Assembly (NCBI GenBank): GCA_017792345.1
Contig: CP051228.1
Coordinates: 4,804,148 to 4,868,147, forward strand
DNA from: Mesoflavibacter sp.
Lineage (GTDB): Bacteria > Pseudomonadota > Alphaproteobacteria > UBA8366 > Aestuariispiraceae
DNA: 64,000 nucleotides
Direction of reading: 5' to 3'
A model generated the notes under the pieces. The model did no database searches. It worked only from the letters and a program-made list of their open reading frames with translations, and was not told where the DNA came from. Shown in pieces: positions 1 to 7,495 of this stretch. Positions within the stretch are counted from its first letter, which is position 1. Every line of letters starts with the position of its first letter. Made by a program: the position numbers and the translations under genes.

Positions 1-90
1 CTGATGCCGATGATCTATGACAATTGCATGCGCGATCTGCAGAAATCGCTGACCGACGCCCTGGACGAAACGGTGCCGGGCGCGGGATAG
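1..90 (+). CDS. C-terminal fragment of an unrecognised protein
   Basis: Reading frame 1 is open from the window edge to a TAG at 88-90 and gives about 29 residues, including the segment MPMIYDNCMRDLQKSL. Only the 3' end is present, so the family cannot be named. It points toward the next gene on the other strand (convergent, stop codons about 11 bases apart). The reading frame is inferred from the absence of stops and the ending just before the opposing gene; it is short enough that chance openness cannot be excluded. Confidence 0.45.
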   Translation: MMPMIYDNCMRDLQKSLTDALDETVPGAG

Positions 91-101
91 GCCTGCCCTG
101 T

Positions 102-626
102 TCAGGACAGGCAGGTCGACGCCGAGATCACAGCGCGGCCGTCGGTCCCGAACCGGGCGACGGTCGGCGGCACATCGTCGCCCGCCAGATCGAACTTCAG
201 CGCCGCCGTCGCCCCCAGAATCTCGCCGCCTTCGATGGTCGTGGGGCCGGACCGGCCGCTGTCGTCCAGATCAATGGTGAACCCGACCGACTCCGCCGGC
301 CCGAGATGCGTCAGAGACAGGGTCACGATCGTCCCGCCATCCGACACATTGGTGACAGAACGGACCCGGTCGCCGCCGGTATAGATGCGAAATGGCTGGT
401 ATTCGGACACACCCGCACCGCTGGCCGTCGTATCGAAATAGAGGCCGCCCGCCGAGGTCGAAAGATCGATTGTCACCGAAACCGGCCCCAACTCGCAGAG
501 ATCCTTGTTCCGGATCGTCATGTAATCGTTAGGCGATCCTTCTTCGAACACAATCTCGACATCCGCATGAACCGATATCGGTACTGCGAACATCATCGCC
601 GCCAAGGTCAGAAAAAATCCGCGCAT
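102..626 (-). CDS. secreted hypothetical protein (aggregation-factor-core-like)
   Basis: A 174-residue protein with a clear signal peptide (MRGFFLTLAAMMFAVPISVHA, cleavage after HADV or nearby) followed by an all-beta-looking mature part with a conserved-looking start (VVFEEGSPNDY-like, then CELGPVSVTIDLS) and a C-terminal cysteine. The pattern resembles short proteobacterial proteins labelled aggregation factor core, a label by similarity with no proven role; this is recalled, not searched. The two mature cysteines (CELG and the near-terminal STCLS) could form a disulfide. ATG at 626 has only a weak GGCGGG-type ribosome site. Likely exported; function unknown. Confidence 0.7.
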   Translation of the reverse strand: MRGFFLTLAAMMFAVPISVHADVEIVFEEGSPNDYMTIRNKDLCELGPVSVTIDLSTSAGGLYFDTTASGAGVSEYQPFRIYTGGDRVRSVTNVSDGGTIVTLSLTHLGPAESVGFTIDLDDSGRSGPTTIEGGEILGATAALKFDLAGDDVPPTVARFGTDGRAVISASTCLS

Positions 627-913
627 GTCACCCGCCGGCCCTGCCGATCACATTTTATTCAGCGTAGCGCATATTTACTCGAATTTAACCGGAATCGCCC
701 CAATATATTTCTTATCAGTGGCGTCCCGGAATACGTATGGGATGCCCACAGGTGGTCTGGCCCCGCCTGCCCGTCAGTTATCGGGCGATAGACGGGACCC
801 CAAAAGAGGAAGTGCATCAGCAGGGAGCGTAGGCGAAACAGCGCAGAATGCGCAGTGGCATTGGGTCGGCAGGCCCCGTTCGGAGCCAGTACCGGTCCGG
901 AAAGGAGAACGCC

Positions 914-1333
914 ATGAAACGCTCGCAAGCTAGGTCCACGGATCGCTATTTCTCTCAGGACATTTCTCGGCAAGGTGCCGCAGGGTTGGACGCCGGCCAC
1001 CGCACTGCAAGCCGCACTGTCGGTCTGCTAGCGGCAGCGACGGCGGCGATTGTCGCCCTGACCTGGCCCTTGGATAGCGCGAAAGCTCAATGGGCTGCGT
1101 GCGCCGAGCGCGCCGCCGTGGTGGAACGCCTTAAAGTCGGCTATCAGGAATCCGAAGCGGGCTACGGCGTGACCGGCAGCGGCCTGGTTGCCGAATTGTT
1201 CGTGTCGGAGACCGGCTCCTGGACAATCGTCATCACCCGTCCGGACGGGGTGAGTTGCCTCGTCGCCGCCGGCCAATCCTGGGAAACGCAGCCCGTGGCC
1301 CCGCGAACGGTGACAAAGGGGCCGGCTTCTTAA
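914..1333 (+). CDS. membrane-anchored or secreted hypothetical protein
   Basis: A 139-residue protein. The start at ATG 914 is chosen because AAAGGAGAAC lies just upstream. After a polar N-terminus of about 35 residues there is one hydrophobic stretch (VGLLAAATAAIVALTW), then a short globular domain beginning near WAACAERA and containing ERLKVGYQES, ELFVSETGSWTIVITRP and GVSCLVAAG. Small alphaproteobacterial proteins with this C-terminal pattern are common but uncharacterised. The two cysteines flanking the domain suggest a disulfide in the periplasm. The long N-terminal extension before the hydrophobic segment makes the true start slightly uncertain. No operon partner. Confidence 0.65.
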   Translation: MKRSQARSTDRYFSQDISRQGAAGLDAGHRTASRTVGLLAAATAAIVALTWPLDSAKAQWAACAERAAVVERLKVGYQESEAGYGVTGSGLVAELFVSETGSWTIVITRPDGVSCLVAAGQSWETQPVAPRTVTKGPAS

Positions 1334-1353
1334 CGGTAACCGTCCGGCACACC

Positions 1354-1818
1354 CTATAACCGCCTGTCCATGAGGCTATAGGTTTCGCCGTCGTCGTAAT
1401 CGAAGGTCTCGACAGAGCGCCAGCCGCAACGCGCATAGAACGGCGCTTTGTCGATTGTATAAAGAGAGACCGTCGCGAATCCCCGATCCCGCGCGGCAGC
1501 TTCCACCGCCTGCACAAGAAGGCGGCCGATCCCCTGCCCGCGCGCCGCCTCGACGACATAGATCGCCGCCAGCCAGGGCGCGCGCTCGTAATCCCGCTCC
1601 ATCAACTCACGTGGCACCAGCATCGCCCCTCCGACCAGATCGCCCTCCCGCAGCGCCCCCAGCACCGCCCAGGGACCACGATCGGCACAATGATCGACGA
1701 CCTGCTGTTCCGATTCCGAATAATCGTCCTCCGCCGGATCGAAGAAGGCCTCATAACGCCACCGCGAATAGCGGTACATCCAATCCGTCCCGGACTCGAT
1801 TGATCGAATCTTCATCAT
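1354..1818 (-). CDS. GNAT-family N-acetyltransferase
   Basis: A 154-residue protein that would transfer an acetyl group from acetyl-CoA to an unknown amine. The acetyl-CoA binding region is visible as LAAIYVVEAARGQGIGRLLVQAVEAAA (motif A with the Q/RxxGxG/A loop, ARGQGIG), followed by FATVSLYTIDKAPFYARCGW, the usual motif B with the FYARCGW ending. Start: ATG ATG at 1818 and 1815 behind GGGGGAGG; the open frame continues further upstream but without a better site. It is divergent from the small gene at 1923, and a Fur-type palindrome lies in the shared intergenic region, so iron control is possible. Substrate cannot be inferred. Confidence 0.85.
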   Translation of the reverse strand: MMKIRSIESGTDWMYRYSRWRYEAFFDPAEDDYSESEQQVVDHCADRGPWAVLGALREGDLVGGAMLVPRELMERDYERAPWLAAIYVVEAARGQGIGRLLVQAVEAAARDRGFATVSLYTIDKAPFYARCGWRSVETFDYDDGETYSLMDRRL

Positions 1819-1872
1819 CCCTCCCCCTTTCCCGGCCAATCTCAGCGTTCGGGCGAAATCGTCATTTGCAAT

Positions 1873-1887
1873 TGCGACTGATTCGCA
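1873..1887. promoter_or_regulatory. Fur-type 7-1-7 palindrome (candidate operator)
   Basis: TGCGACT-G-ATTCGCA: the two 7-base arms match in 6 of 7 positions when one is reverse-complemented. This is the 7-1-7 architecture of Fur-family operators. It lies between the divergent GNAT gene (start 1818) and the small secreted-protein gene (start 1923), and so could serve either. A better copy occurs at 2942-2956. Inference from pattern only. Confidence 0.5.
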
Positions 1888-1922
1888 TTATCGAGGCGCG
1901 CCATTCACATCGGGACCCAGTC

Positions 1923-2183
1923 ATGCATGCCATTTTCGCCGTCATGTTGATCGTCGTTTGCAAACCGGATCTCCTTCATTGCGGGCCGGTCACCCATTGG
2001 AATTACGGCTGGCAGTCCGTCGAGAGCTGCAACAGCGAACGCAGCAGAATTCAGACGATCGCCCGCAGCCGCGCGCCGGAAACATCGGTCGTCATGACCA
2101 AGTGCAAACTGTTCCTGAACGAGGCGCCGCGCCCGCCCTTCCCAACCTATCTGGATCAATCTGAAACCGGGAAATATTTCTGA
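1923..2183 (+). CDS. small cysteine-containing hypothetical protein, likely exported
   Basis: An 86-residue protein starting at ATG 1923. The N-terminus is hydrophobic (MHAIFAVMLIVVC), then come W-rich and C-rich stretches (HWNYGWQSVESCNS, VVMTKCKLF). Many alphaproteobacteria encode short secreted proteins with this layout, an aromatic motif followed by a cysteine and a terminal CKL; none that I know of has a defined role. There is no strong Shine-Dalgarno sequence. The gene sits 35 bases downstream of a Fur-type palindrome. The open frame extends upstream on paper, through the divergent gene, and that part is rejected. Function unknown. Confidence 0.55.
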   Translation: MHAIFAVMLIVVCKPDLLHCGPVTHWNYGWQSVESCNSERSRIQTIARSRAPETSVVMTKCKLFLNEAPRPPFPTYLDQSETGKYF

Positions 2184-2272
2184 CCCCGGCATGCGGTAGA
2201 CAGGTGTCCGGCCCGCCATTAGGGTTGCGCCCGGCGGATCGTGGTCGTTTCAGATGCCAGAGGATAGGTTCC

Positions 2273-2428
2273 ATGCGTGTGGTTGCTTTGACCAGCCTAT
2301 TGCTTGTTCTAACCGGCTGTGCCGATTGGAACTGGCGTGAATCCGGACGCGCCCTCCTGAAACAGCTTTGCTTCGCCGAATCCTCCGTCAGTTGCGACGA
2401 AGAACGCGCGTCGCAAAGACGGTACTGA
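2273..2428 (+). CDS. small lipoprotein
   Basis: A 51-residue protein with a textbook lipoprotein signal: MRVVALTSLLLVLTGC, the lipobox being LTGC with the lipidated cysteine at residue 16. The mature peptide is only about 36 residues and holds two more cysteines (KQLCFAE and SVSCDEE). ATG 2273 follows AGAGGATAGGTTCC. It ends 13 bases before the YqaA-like gene and is probably co-transcribed with it. No named family recognised; residue +2 after the cysteine is alanine then aspartate, so retention in the inner membrane is possible but not certain. Confidence 0.6.
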   Translation: MRVVALTSLLLVLTGCADWNWRESGRALLKQLCFAESSVSCDEERASQRRY

Positions 2429-2441
2429 GATCGCCGGATTC

Positions 2442-2882
2442 GTGGCTGAATTCATCGTCGTATACAGCGGCCTTTTCCTTCTGTCCTTCCTGGCCGCGAC
2501 CATCTTCCCGGCCCAGTCCGAGATCGGCCTGGCAGCCCTGATCCTGTCCCAGGATTACAGTCTGGTCCTGCTGATTGCCGTAGCCAGTGCCGGCAACACA
2601 TTGGGCAGCGTCGTGAACTGGGCGCTGGGCCGGGGTGTCGAACGGTTTCGCGACAAGCGCTGGTTTCCCGTCAAACAGGATCAACTGAACCGGGCCATCG
2701 CCTGGTACCGGAAATATGGCCGATGGAGCCTGTTGATGAGTTGGGCGCCCTTCATCGGCGATCCGCTGACCGTCGTCGCGGGTATCCTGCGGGAACCGAT
2801 CCTCAGCTTCGTCTTGCTGGTCGCCATCGCAAAGACGGTCCGCTACATCGTCGTCGCCGCCTTGACGCTGCAGTGGCTGTGA
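2442..2882 (+). CDS. yqaA: YqaA-family (VTT/DedA-related) inner-membrane protein
   Basis: A 146-residue polytopic membrane protein that aligns by eye with E. coli YqaA (142 residues): the same order of F..SFL.AT..P..SE, GN.LG, a central RYGR..LL.SW.P..GD, and a C-terminal K..RY..VA..T. YqaA belongs to the SNARE-associated/VTT superfamily, related to DedA proteins proposed to flip lipids; the substrate of YqaA itself is unknown. The conserved acidic (SEIG) and arginine/aspartate (RKYGRWSLLMSWAPFIGD) residues of the reentrant region are present. The start is GTG 2442, with no strong ribosome site, 13 bases after the lipoprotein stop, so translation may be coupled. Confidence 0.85.
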   Translation: MAEFIVVYSGLFLLSFLAATIFPAQSEIGLAALILSQDYSLVLLIAVASAGNTLGSVVNWALGRGVERFRDKRWFPVKQDQLNRAIAWYRKYGRWSLLMSWAPFIGDPLTVVAGILREPILSFVLLVAIAKTVRYIVVAALTLQWL

Positions 2883-2922
2883 TCCCTTTCCACCGGAGTT
2901 GAAGATTCTTCGCAGACAGGGG

Positions 2923-2956
2923 TTGACGTAGAGCCTGATATTGCAAATCATTCGCA
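2923..2956 (+). promoter_or_regulatory. promoter with overlapping Fur-type operator for the DUF2325 operon
   Basis: A -35-like TTGACG at 2923-2928 is followed after 17 bases by AATCAT at 2946-2951. A 7-1-7 palindrome TGCAAAT-C-ATTCGCA at 2942-2956 covers the -10 position (6 of 7 arm positions match). That is how Fur repressors usually sit. The ATG of the operon's first gene is 27 bases downstream. The palindrome is seen; the assignment to Fur (or a related Irr-type regulator) is inferred. Confidence 0.55.
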
Positions 2957-2982
2957 TTCTCAGAACATCTTATGAGGATGTC

Positions 2983-4224
2983 ATGTGCGAGAAATGTGAA
3001 CCGGCCGCCATTGGCGCCGGCCTGGAACGGCGGCGGCGCCTTTGGGAAATCGATTCGAACTGGCATTGCTCCATCGTGGGCACCTGCCTGACCTTGGGCG
3101 ATCTACGCCGCGTCGCGCGTAAGCTCGGCTACAAGCCCCCCGTCGATCCCTATTACGATGTCGACAGCTACCTGCACGGCTATTTCGTGAAGCTGTGCGG
3201 CAAGCCTACCATCGCGGCGAAAATGCTGGAAAAGGTGCTGAACCGGCGCCATGCTGGCGCAATCCGCAAGCTGCAGAAGGTGAAGACGGTCGGCGATCTT
3301 TGCGACGCCTGGACCGCAGCCTTCAGCATCGGCGACGTGCCCGGCCCCTATTGGGCCATGCTCAGCCATCCGCTGATCGACCTGCGCCTGGGCAGCAAGA
3401 TCTATAACGACGTCCACATGCTGTCGCATCTGGTCGGCGCATCGAACCGCGCGGACCTTGCCAATCTGCGCCGCCTGGAAAGCGACCTGGCCGGTGCGCA
3501 GGAACTGGCGGAGCAGACGCGGGCCCGGTCGGCCGCCAAGATCCGGGAAAAGGACGCGCGAATCGAAGAGCTGGAAGCGCAGGTCGCCAGCCTGTCCGGC
3601 CGCCTGGAATCCGCCCGTAAGGAAAGCAAGAAAGGGCCGCCCTGTGCCATTGACCGCGATCAATCCGGCGCGGTCGTTGCCCATTTGGAGACGCAACTTG
3701 CCCGTATGACGGAGCAGAACGAAATCCTGCAACGCGACAATGCGACCTTTCTTACACTGGTTCCGTCCCTGCGCGACGAAATCCAGGCGCTGGAGCGGGC
3801 ATTGGGCGATCCGGACGAGGCTGAGCCGGGTGAAGCGGGCTGCGACAACTTCCGGTGCGATCTGAAAGACCGCTGCCTTCTCTATGTCGGGGGAAGGACC
3901 CGCCATGTCGGGCAGATGCGGAATCTGGTGTCTGACTGGAACGGCATCCTTCTGCATCACGATGGCGGGTTGGAACAGTCGCTGGAAGAACTTTCCGGCG
4001 CGATCCTGAAGGCGGATGCGGTCTTCTTTCCGACCGATTGCGTCAGTCACAAGGCGATGTACCGCCTGAAATCCGTCTGCCAGCAGACAAAGAAGCCTTT
4101 CGTCCCGCTGCGCACCTCCAGCCTGTCCTGTTTCCTGGCCGGATTGGAGAAAACCCTGAAGGACGGCGGCGCTGCAACGTCCGCCCAAGAAACCCCGCCG
4201 GAAGAGACGAGGAACTACCTGTGA
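2983..4224 (+). CDS. DUF2325 domain protein with central coiled coil
   Basis: A 413-residue cytoplasmic protein. The start is ATG 2983, chosen for the GAGGA five bases upstream; the frame is open to 2941 (TTG), but that would place the coding sequence over the operator. N-terminal part: cysteine pairs MCEKC and HCSIVGTC, then a globular region (about residues 30-165). Middle: a long charged coiled coil (about 170-270, LESDLAGAQELAEQTR onward). C-terminus: CDNFRCDLKDRC leading into the DUF2325 domain (LLYVGGRTRHVGQMRNLV, ADAVFFPTDCVSHKAMY). DUF2325 has no settled function. The cysteine clusters could bind a metal or a Fe-S cluster. It is translationally coupled to the next gene (overlap TGTGA) and is probably iron-regulated. 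Confidence 0.8.
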   Translation: MCEKCEPAAIGAGLERRRRLWEIDSNWHCSIVGTCLTLGDLRRVARKLGYKPPVDPYYDVDSYLHGYFVKLCGKPTIAAKMLEKVLNRRHAGAIRKLQKVKTVGDLCDAWTAAFSIGDVPGPYWAMLSHPLIDLRLGSKIYNDVHMLSHLVGASNRADLANLRRLESDLAGAQELAEQTRARSAAKIREKDARIEELEAQVASLSGRLESARKESKKGPPCAIDRDQSGAVVAHLETQLARMTEQNEILQRDNATFLTLVPSLRDEIQALERALGDPDEAEPGEAGCDNFRCDLKDRCLLYVGGRTRHVGQMRNLVSDWNGILLHHDGGLEQSLEELSGAILKADAVFFPTDCVSHKAMYRLKSVCQQTKKPFVPLRTSSLSCFLAGLEKTLKDGGAATSAQETPPEETRNYL

Positions 4225-4757
4225 GCCACCTTGCCGACGAAGCCTATCTGAAAGAAAGTTTCCGCGCCCTGACCCATCCGGAGCAATTGGCCCTGTGGGC
4301 GATCCGCATGTGGGTGCGCGCCTACCGGACCGAGGACCGGGAAGCCGCGGAAGCCATCCGGCACGGTTTGATCCTCTCGGATGTACCTGAGGGGACGGAT
4401 GCGGCGCTGGACCGGTTCATGACGGTCCTTGCCGTCTCGACCCAGGTCTCCATCGACATCCGCTGCCCGAATTGCAAGAGCGTCAGCCCGGACGAGCACC
4501 GCCTGATGGGAGCCCTGGCGGCGATGCAGCAGACCGGCCGTCACGATCCGGCAATCCTGCCCATGGCGCCGGACCGGTATCTGTCGGTCTGGCTGCCCCC
4601 CGCCGCGATCCGATTGTCCCGCGCGCCTCTACAGGCCCTGGCCCATGCTTTCGATGAGGCCGAACTGCGCCTGCGTCCGCGAAGCTGGGTCTTGCAGTCG
4701 GCCGCTGTCGGCGAGGCCATCGAGGGGCGGAGCGCAACGGTCCACACGATCCATTGA
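4221..4757 (+). CDS. DUF2325-associated hypothetical protein with CPNC motif
   Basis: A 178-residue soluble protein. GTG 4221 overlaps the stop of the preceding DUF2325 gene, and GAGGA lies upstream, so the two are translated together. The N-terminal half is helical and aromatic-rich (ALWAIRMWVRAYRTEDREAAE). The centre carries IDIRCPNCKSVSPDEHRLMGALAAMQ, a CxxC motif that could bind a metal or act in redox chemistry, though a single CxxC is not a complete zinc site. The C-terminal half contains VWLPPAAIRL. I do not recognise a named family. Strict coupling implies it works with the DUF2325 protein, possibly by sharing a metal site. Ends 44 bases before the convergent PepSY gene. Confidence 0.75.
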   Translation: MSHLADEAYLKESFRALTHPEQLALWAIRMWVRAYRTEDREAAEAIRHGLILSDVPEGTDAALDRFMTVLAVSTQVSIDIRCPNCKSVSPDEHRLMGALAAMQQTGRHDPAILPMAPDRYLSVWLPPAAIRLSRAPLQALAHAFDEAELRLRPRSWVLQSAAVGEAIEGRSATVHTIH

Positions 4758-4801
4758 AGGGCAGAGGGGGACGGGTCTTCGGGACCCGGCCCCCTTACAA
4801 A

Positions 4802-6214
4802 TCAGGACAGGGCCCGCTTCAGCGCCGGAAGGCGGCGCAGCACCAGAACGTCCAATGCGATGATGGACAGAAGTGCGATTCCGGCCATCGGGAAAGCCAG
4901 CGACACCGCCAATCCGACCAGTACCGCCCCCTGCCACAGTGGCATGTCGCGCGGCATGGGCGGCGCGGCGAGGCGCAGGGCGCGGCTGGGCCGGCGCTTC
5001 CACCACATGACGATCCCGCTGACGCACAGGAACACCACCGACAGGCAGAACACGGTGTTCAGCGCGACATTCCAGGCCCCCAGATCGCCCTCGTGGAAGG
5101 CAATCCCGACAGCCATGCCCTGGCCGTAGATCGAGTAATCGGCAAAGCCGACATCGGCCAGAACCTTGCCGGTATACCGGTCGAGATGCATCGTCCGGTC
5201 CGAGGTCGGATCCTCGCTGTCATTGCTCATCGAATCCCGCGACAGGGTCCAGACACCTTGATCGCCGCGCGGGAAGGCAAGCTGGAAACGGCCGTCGAAA
5301 CCGGTCTGGCGCGCAAAGGCGACGACACTGTCCAGCGACACCGCCTGCCCATCCGGAATGCCCGGGGCTCCGGCATCCGACCCGGAAACCGGCATCAGCG
5401 TCTGTTCCAGCGCCCAGGGAACTTCCTTGCGGCCGGCATGGTTCATCGACGCGTGGGTGTCGTCCGACAGCGGAACATTGTCCCATTTCTCCGCCGGGAA
5501 GGTGCTCCAGGCCTGAACGAATTTCTCGCCCCAGATCCCCGCCCAGGACAGACCGGAAATCAGGAAGACGACCAGGATCAGCGAGATCCAGACGCCGATG
5601 ACGGAATGCAGATTCTTCCACAGCGCCCGGCCCCGGGCCGAGAAACTGGGAATGAAGGCGCTCAGCGTCCCGCCATTGCGCGGCCACCACAGGTAAAGGC
5701 CGGTCGCGATCATGACGAGGGCCAGGGACGCGGCCGCTTCGATCGCGCGATCGCCGATTGTGCCGATCAGCAACGTGCCGTGAATGTCGTCGGCCAGATC
5801 ATAGAGGCCGCTGCGGCGCGGGAAACTGTCCAGCACCGTCGCGGTATAGGGATCGACGGCGACCATGATCGCATCCTCGCCCCGGTCGACCCGGAAGATC
5901 GCGGCCAGGTCTTCGGCGCGGGGGGCGATGTACTGACGCAGATCGCCGTCGATGGCCGCCCGCGCGGCCTCCGCCTGCTGCGACACCGGCAGCGGTGTCC
6001 CGGCGGCACTGGGGACTTCGACCCATTCGCCGTCGCGGCCCTGCAGGACGCTGGTCCACAGCATGATCATGCCGGTCGTGGCGAGTACCAGCAGAAAGGG
6101 GATGACATAAAGACCGGCATAGAAGTGCCAGCGCCAGGCGGCGCCATAGAATTTCACATTTGCGGAAGCACGCGCTTCCAGACCGGCATCGCCGGTTTGG
6201 TCGATGGAAACCAT
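4802..6214 (-). CDS. PepSY-associated TM protein (PiuB-like)
   Basis: A 470-residue inner-membrane protein of the PepSY_TM family, often encoded with TonB-dependent siderophore receptors and suggested to act in siderophore reduction or release of iron in the periplasm. Visible are TM1 (FYAGLYVIPFLLVLATTGMIML, about 33-54), a periplasmic PepSY-like part (LDSFPRRSGLYDLADDIHGTLLIG), further TM helices (ALVMIATGLYLWW; VWISLILVVFLISGLSW), a second PepSY-like region (MHLDRYTGKVLADVGFADY) and C-terminal helices (VFLCVSGIVMWWKRRPSRALR). The WWxRR after a helix and the HGTLLIG histidine are family hallmarks. AGAGGAAAG precedes ATG 6214. It is the second gene of a pair with the DUF2946 gene, 40 bases apart. 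No receptor gene is adjacent. Confidence 0.85.
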   Translation of the reverse strand: MVSIDQTGDAGLEARASANVKFYGAAWRWHFYAGLYVIPFLLVLATTGMIMLWTSVLQGRDGEWVEVPSAAGTPLPVSQQAEAARAAIDGDLRQYIAPRAEDLAAIFRVDRGEDAIMVAVDPYTATVLDSFPRRSGLYDLADDIHGTLLIGTIGDRAIEAAASLALVMIATGLYLWWPRNGGTLSAFIPSFSARGRALWKNLHSVIGVWISLILVVFLISGLSWAGIWGEKFVQAWSTFPAEKWDNVPLSDDTHASMNHAGRKEVPWALEQTLMPVSGSDAGAPGIPDGQAVSLDSVVAFARQTGFDGRFQLAFPRGDQGVWTLSRDSMSNDSEDPTSDRTMHLDRYTGKVLADVGFADYSIYGQGMAVGIAFHEGDLGAWNVALNTVFCLSVVFLCVSGIVMWWKRRPSRALRLAAPPMPRDMPLWQGAVLVGLAVSLAFPMAGIALLSIIALDVLVLRRLPALKRALS

Positions 6215-6254
6215 GATTTCTTTCCTCTGAATGAAGACTGCGGATGCGGTTCAA

Positions 6255-6665
6255 TCAGAGGGAAAGCGGCGGCGCCCGCGCCTCGGGCGTCTCGCGCAGA
6301 GACCGGGGCGCGGCATCTGTATCCCCGATGGGAAAGCACAATGCCGCCACCGGACGCGATTCGATGAATGCGATATCGTTCTGTTGCGGGACGGACAGCG
6401 ACTTGGCGGCCGCGCAGAGCGGGCAGACCGGCTGAAATCCCTGGCCATCTTCGTCGGCGTCGCCCGGCTGTTCCGCCGGGGCCTCTGCCGTCATTTCAGC
6501 CGATACGGTGATCTGTGCGAAACCGGTTCCGGTACAGATCCAGATCGTCCGGCCGGAATCGGACGTTCCGGCCATGGCATGGCCGACACCTGTGACGCTC
6601 GCGAGGCAATACAGCAGCGCGACGACGGCGTTCAGGAATGTCCTGCGGCGGAACATGTTTTTCAC
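6255..6665 (-). CDS. DUF2946-like secreted protein
   Basis: A protein of about 136 residues with a signal-like N-terminus (FLNAVVALLYCLASVTGVGHAMAG) and a short cysteine-bearing mature part: ICTGTGF, then FQPVCPLCAAA, then the C-terminal proline-rich tail. The CPLCAAA motif with the preceding IC is typical of the small DUF2946 (DUF2946-type) periplasmic proteins found next to PepSY-TM or copper/iron uptake genes. Start: GTG 6665 has GAGGG four bases upstream; ATG 6656 (MFRRRTF) is the alternative, with poor spacing. Upstream gene of the pair with the PepSY protein. A metal-binding role is inferred from cysteines and context only. Confidence 0.7.
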   Translation of the reverse strand: MKNMFRRRTFLNAVVALLYCLASVTGVGHAMAGTSDSGRTIWICTGTGFAQITVSAEMTAEAPAEQPGDADEDGQGFQPVCPLCAAAKSLSVPQQNDIAFIESRPVAALCFPIGDTDAAPRSLRETPEARAPPLSL

Positions 6666-6856
6666 CCGACCCTCAAATCCGCGATCCCGCCCGGGTCCGC
6701 GAACTTCCTCGCGCAAATGACACGCAAGGCCGAACCACGTCAAGCCGGTGGACGGTATCTGGGCCCATAGCCTGCCTTCTTAACCTTTGCTTAGGGGGTT
6801 CGCGCTATCGTCGCGATTGAGGGTGGGGAGCGACTGGAAGCGAAGGTTGCTCCGCC

Positions 6857-7462
6857 ATGTTTTATCAAGCGTTTATGTCTGCCGCGACTACCCGCGCAGC
6901 CCCAAACCTGGCCCCGTCGTCAGACCTGATTCCGACGCATCAGGAACATTACTGGTTGTCCGAATATCTGGCCGGAATCGCGCCGGAGGACGGCATCGTG
7001 GATTGGAGCAGTATCCGACCGGAGGAGTTCCATCCGTCGATCTTCCCCTATCTGGTGCTGTTCGAGGTCGTAGAGGACGATGACGGCGAAGCGGTGGATT
7101 TTGTTTACCGCGTGATGGGCGAAAGGCTGATCGAGTTTGCCAGGGTCAACATGACGGGCAAGCCGCTATCGATGTTCCCCTTCCCGAACATCCGCGCCAG
7201 CGTCATGTGCCTGGCCCAGCGCGCCCATGAGACAAAGCGCCCGGTCTTCTCCAACACCCGGTCCAGTTTCGACTACGAGAAGTCCTTGATGACGGAACGC
7301 AGTTTCTACCCGGTCACCCGCAACGGCCGCCCCAGCGTCCTGGCGCTGATCACCGTCACCAAACCGCCGGTCCCCTTCGCCGACCTGTTCAGCGCCGCCA
7401 CATTGCCCCAGGCGGAAATCGAACATTTCCGCGTCCTGGAAACGCCGCACGCCTGGGTCTAA
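6857..7462 (+). CDS. PAS_5-family domain protein
   Basis: A 201-residue soluble protein dominated by one PAS-like domain of the type abundant in Rhodospirillales (PAS_5): HYWLSEYLAGIAPEDGIVDWSSIRPEEFHPSIFPYLVLFEVVED, then YRVMGERLIEFARVNMTGKPLSMF, and ERSFYPVTRNGRPSVLALITV. Proteins of this kind are stand-alone sensors with no output domain; ligand unknown. ATG 6857 lacks a good ribosome site, and the downstream in-frame ATG 6875 is not better. It converges with the histidine kinase gene (stops 33 bases apart), so proximity to a kinase is suggestive only. Confidence 0.75.
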   Translation: MFYQAFMSAATTRAAPNLAPSSDLIPTHQEHYWLSEYLAGIAPEDGIVDWSSIRPEEFHPSIFPYLVLFEVVEDDDGEAVDFVYRVMGERLIEFARVNMTGKPLSMFPFPNIRASVMCLAQRAHETKRPVFSNTRSSFDYEKSLMTERSFYPVTRNGRPSVLALITVTKPPVPFADLFSAATLPQAEIEHFRVLETPHAWV

Positions 7463-7495
7463 GCCCAACCTCTTTTCATCCGGAAAATTCGGGCT

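Noticed and set aside
4754-6367. Plus-strand frame of 537 codons opposite the PepSY gene
   Set aside because: Antisense shadow; the PepSY-TM protein on the other strand is unambiguous.
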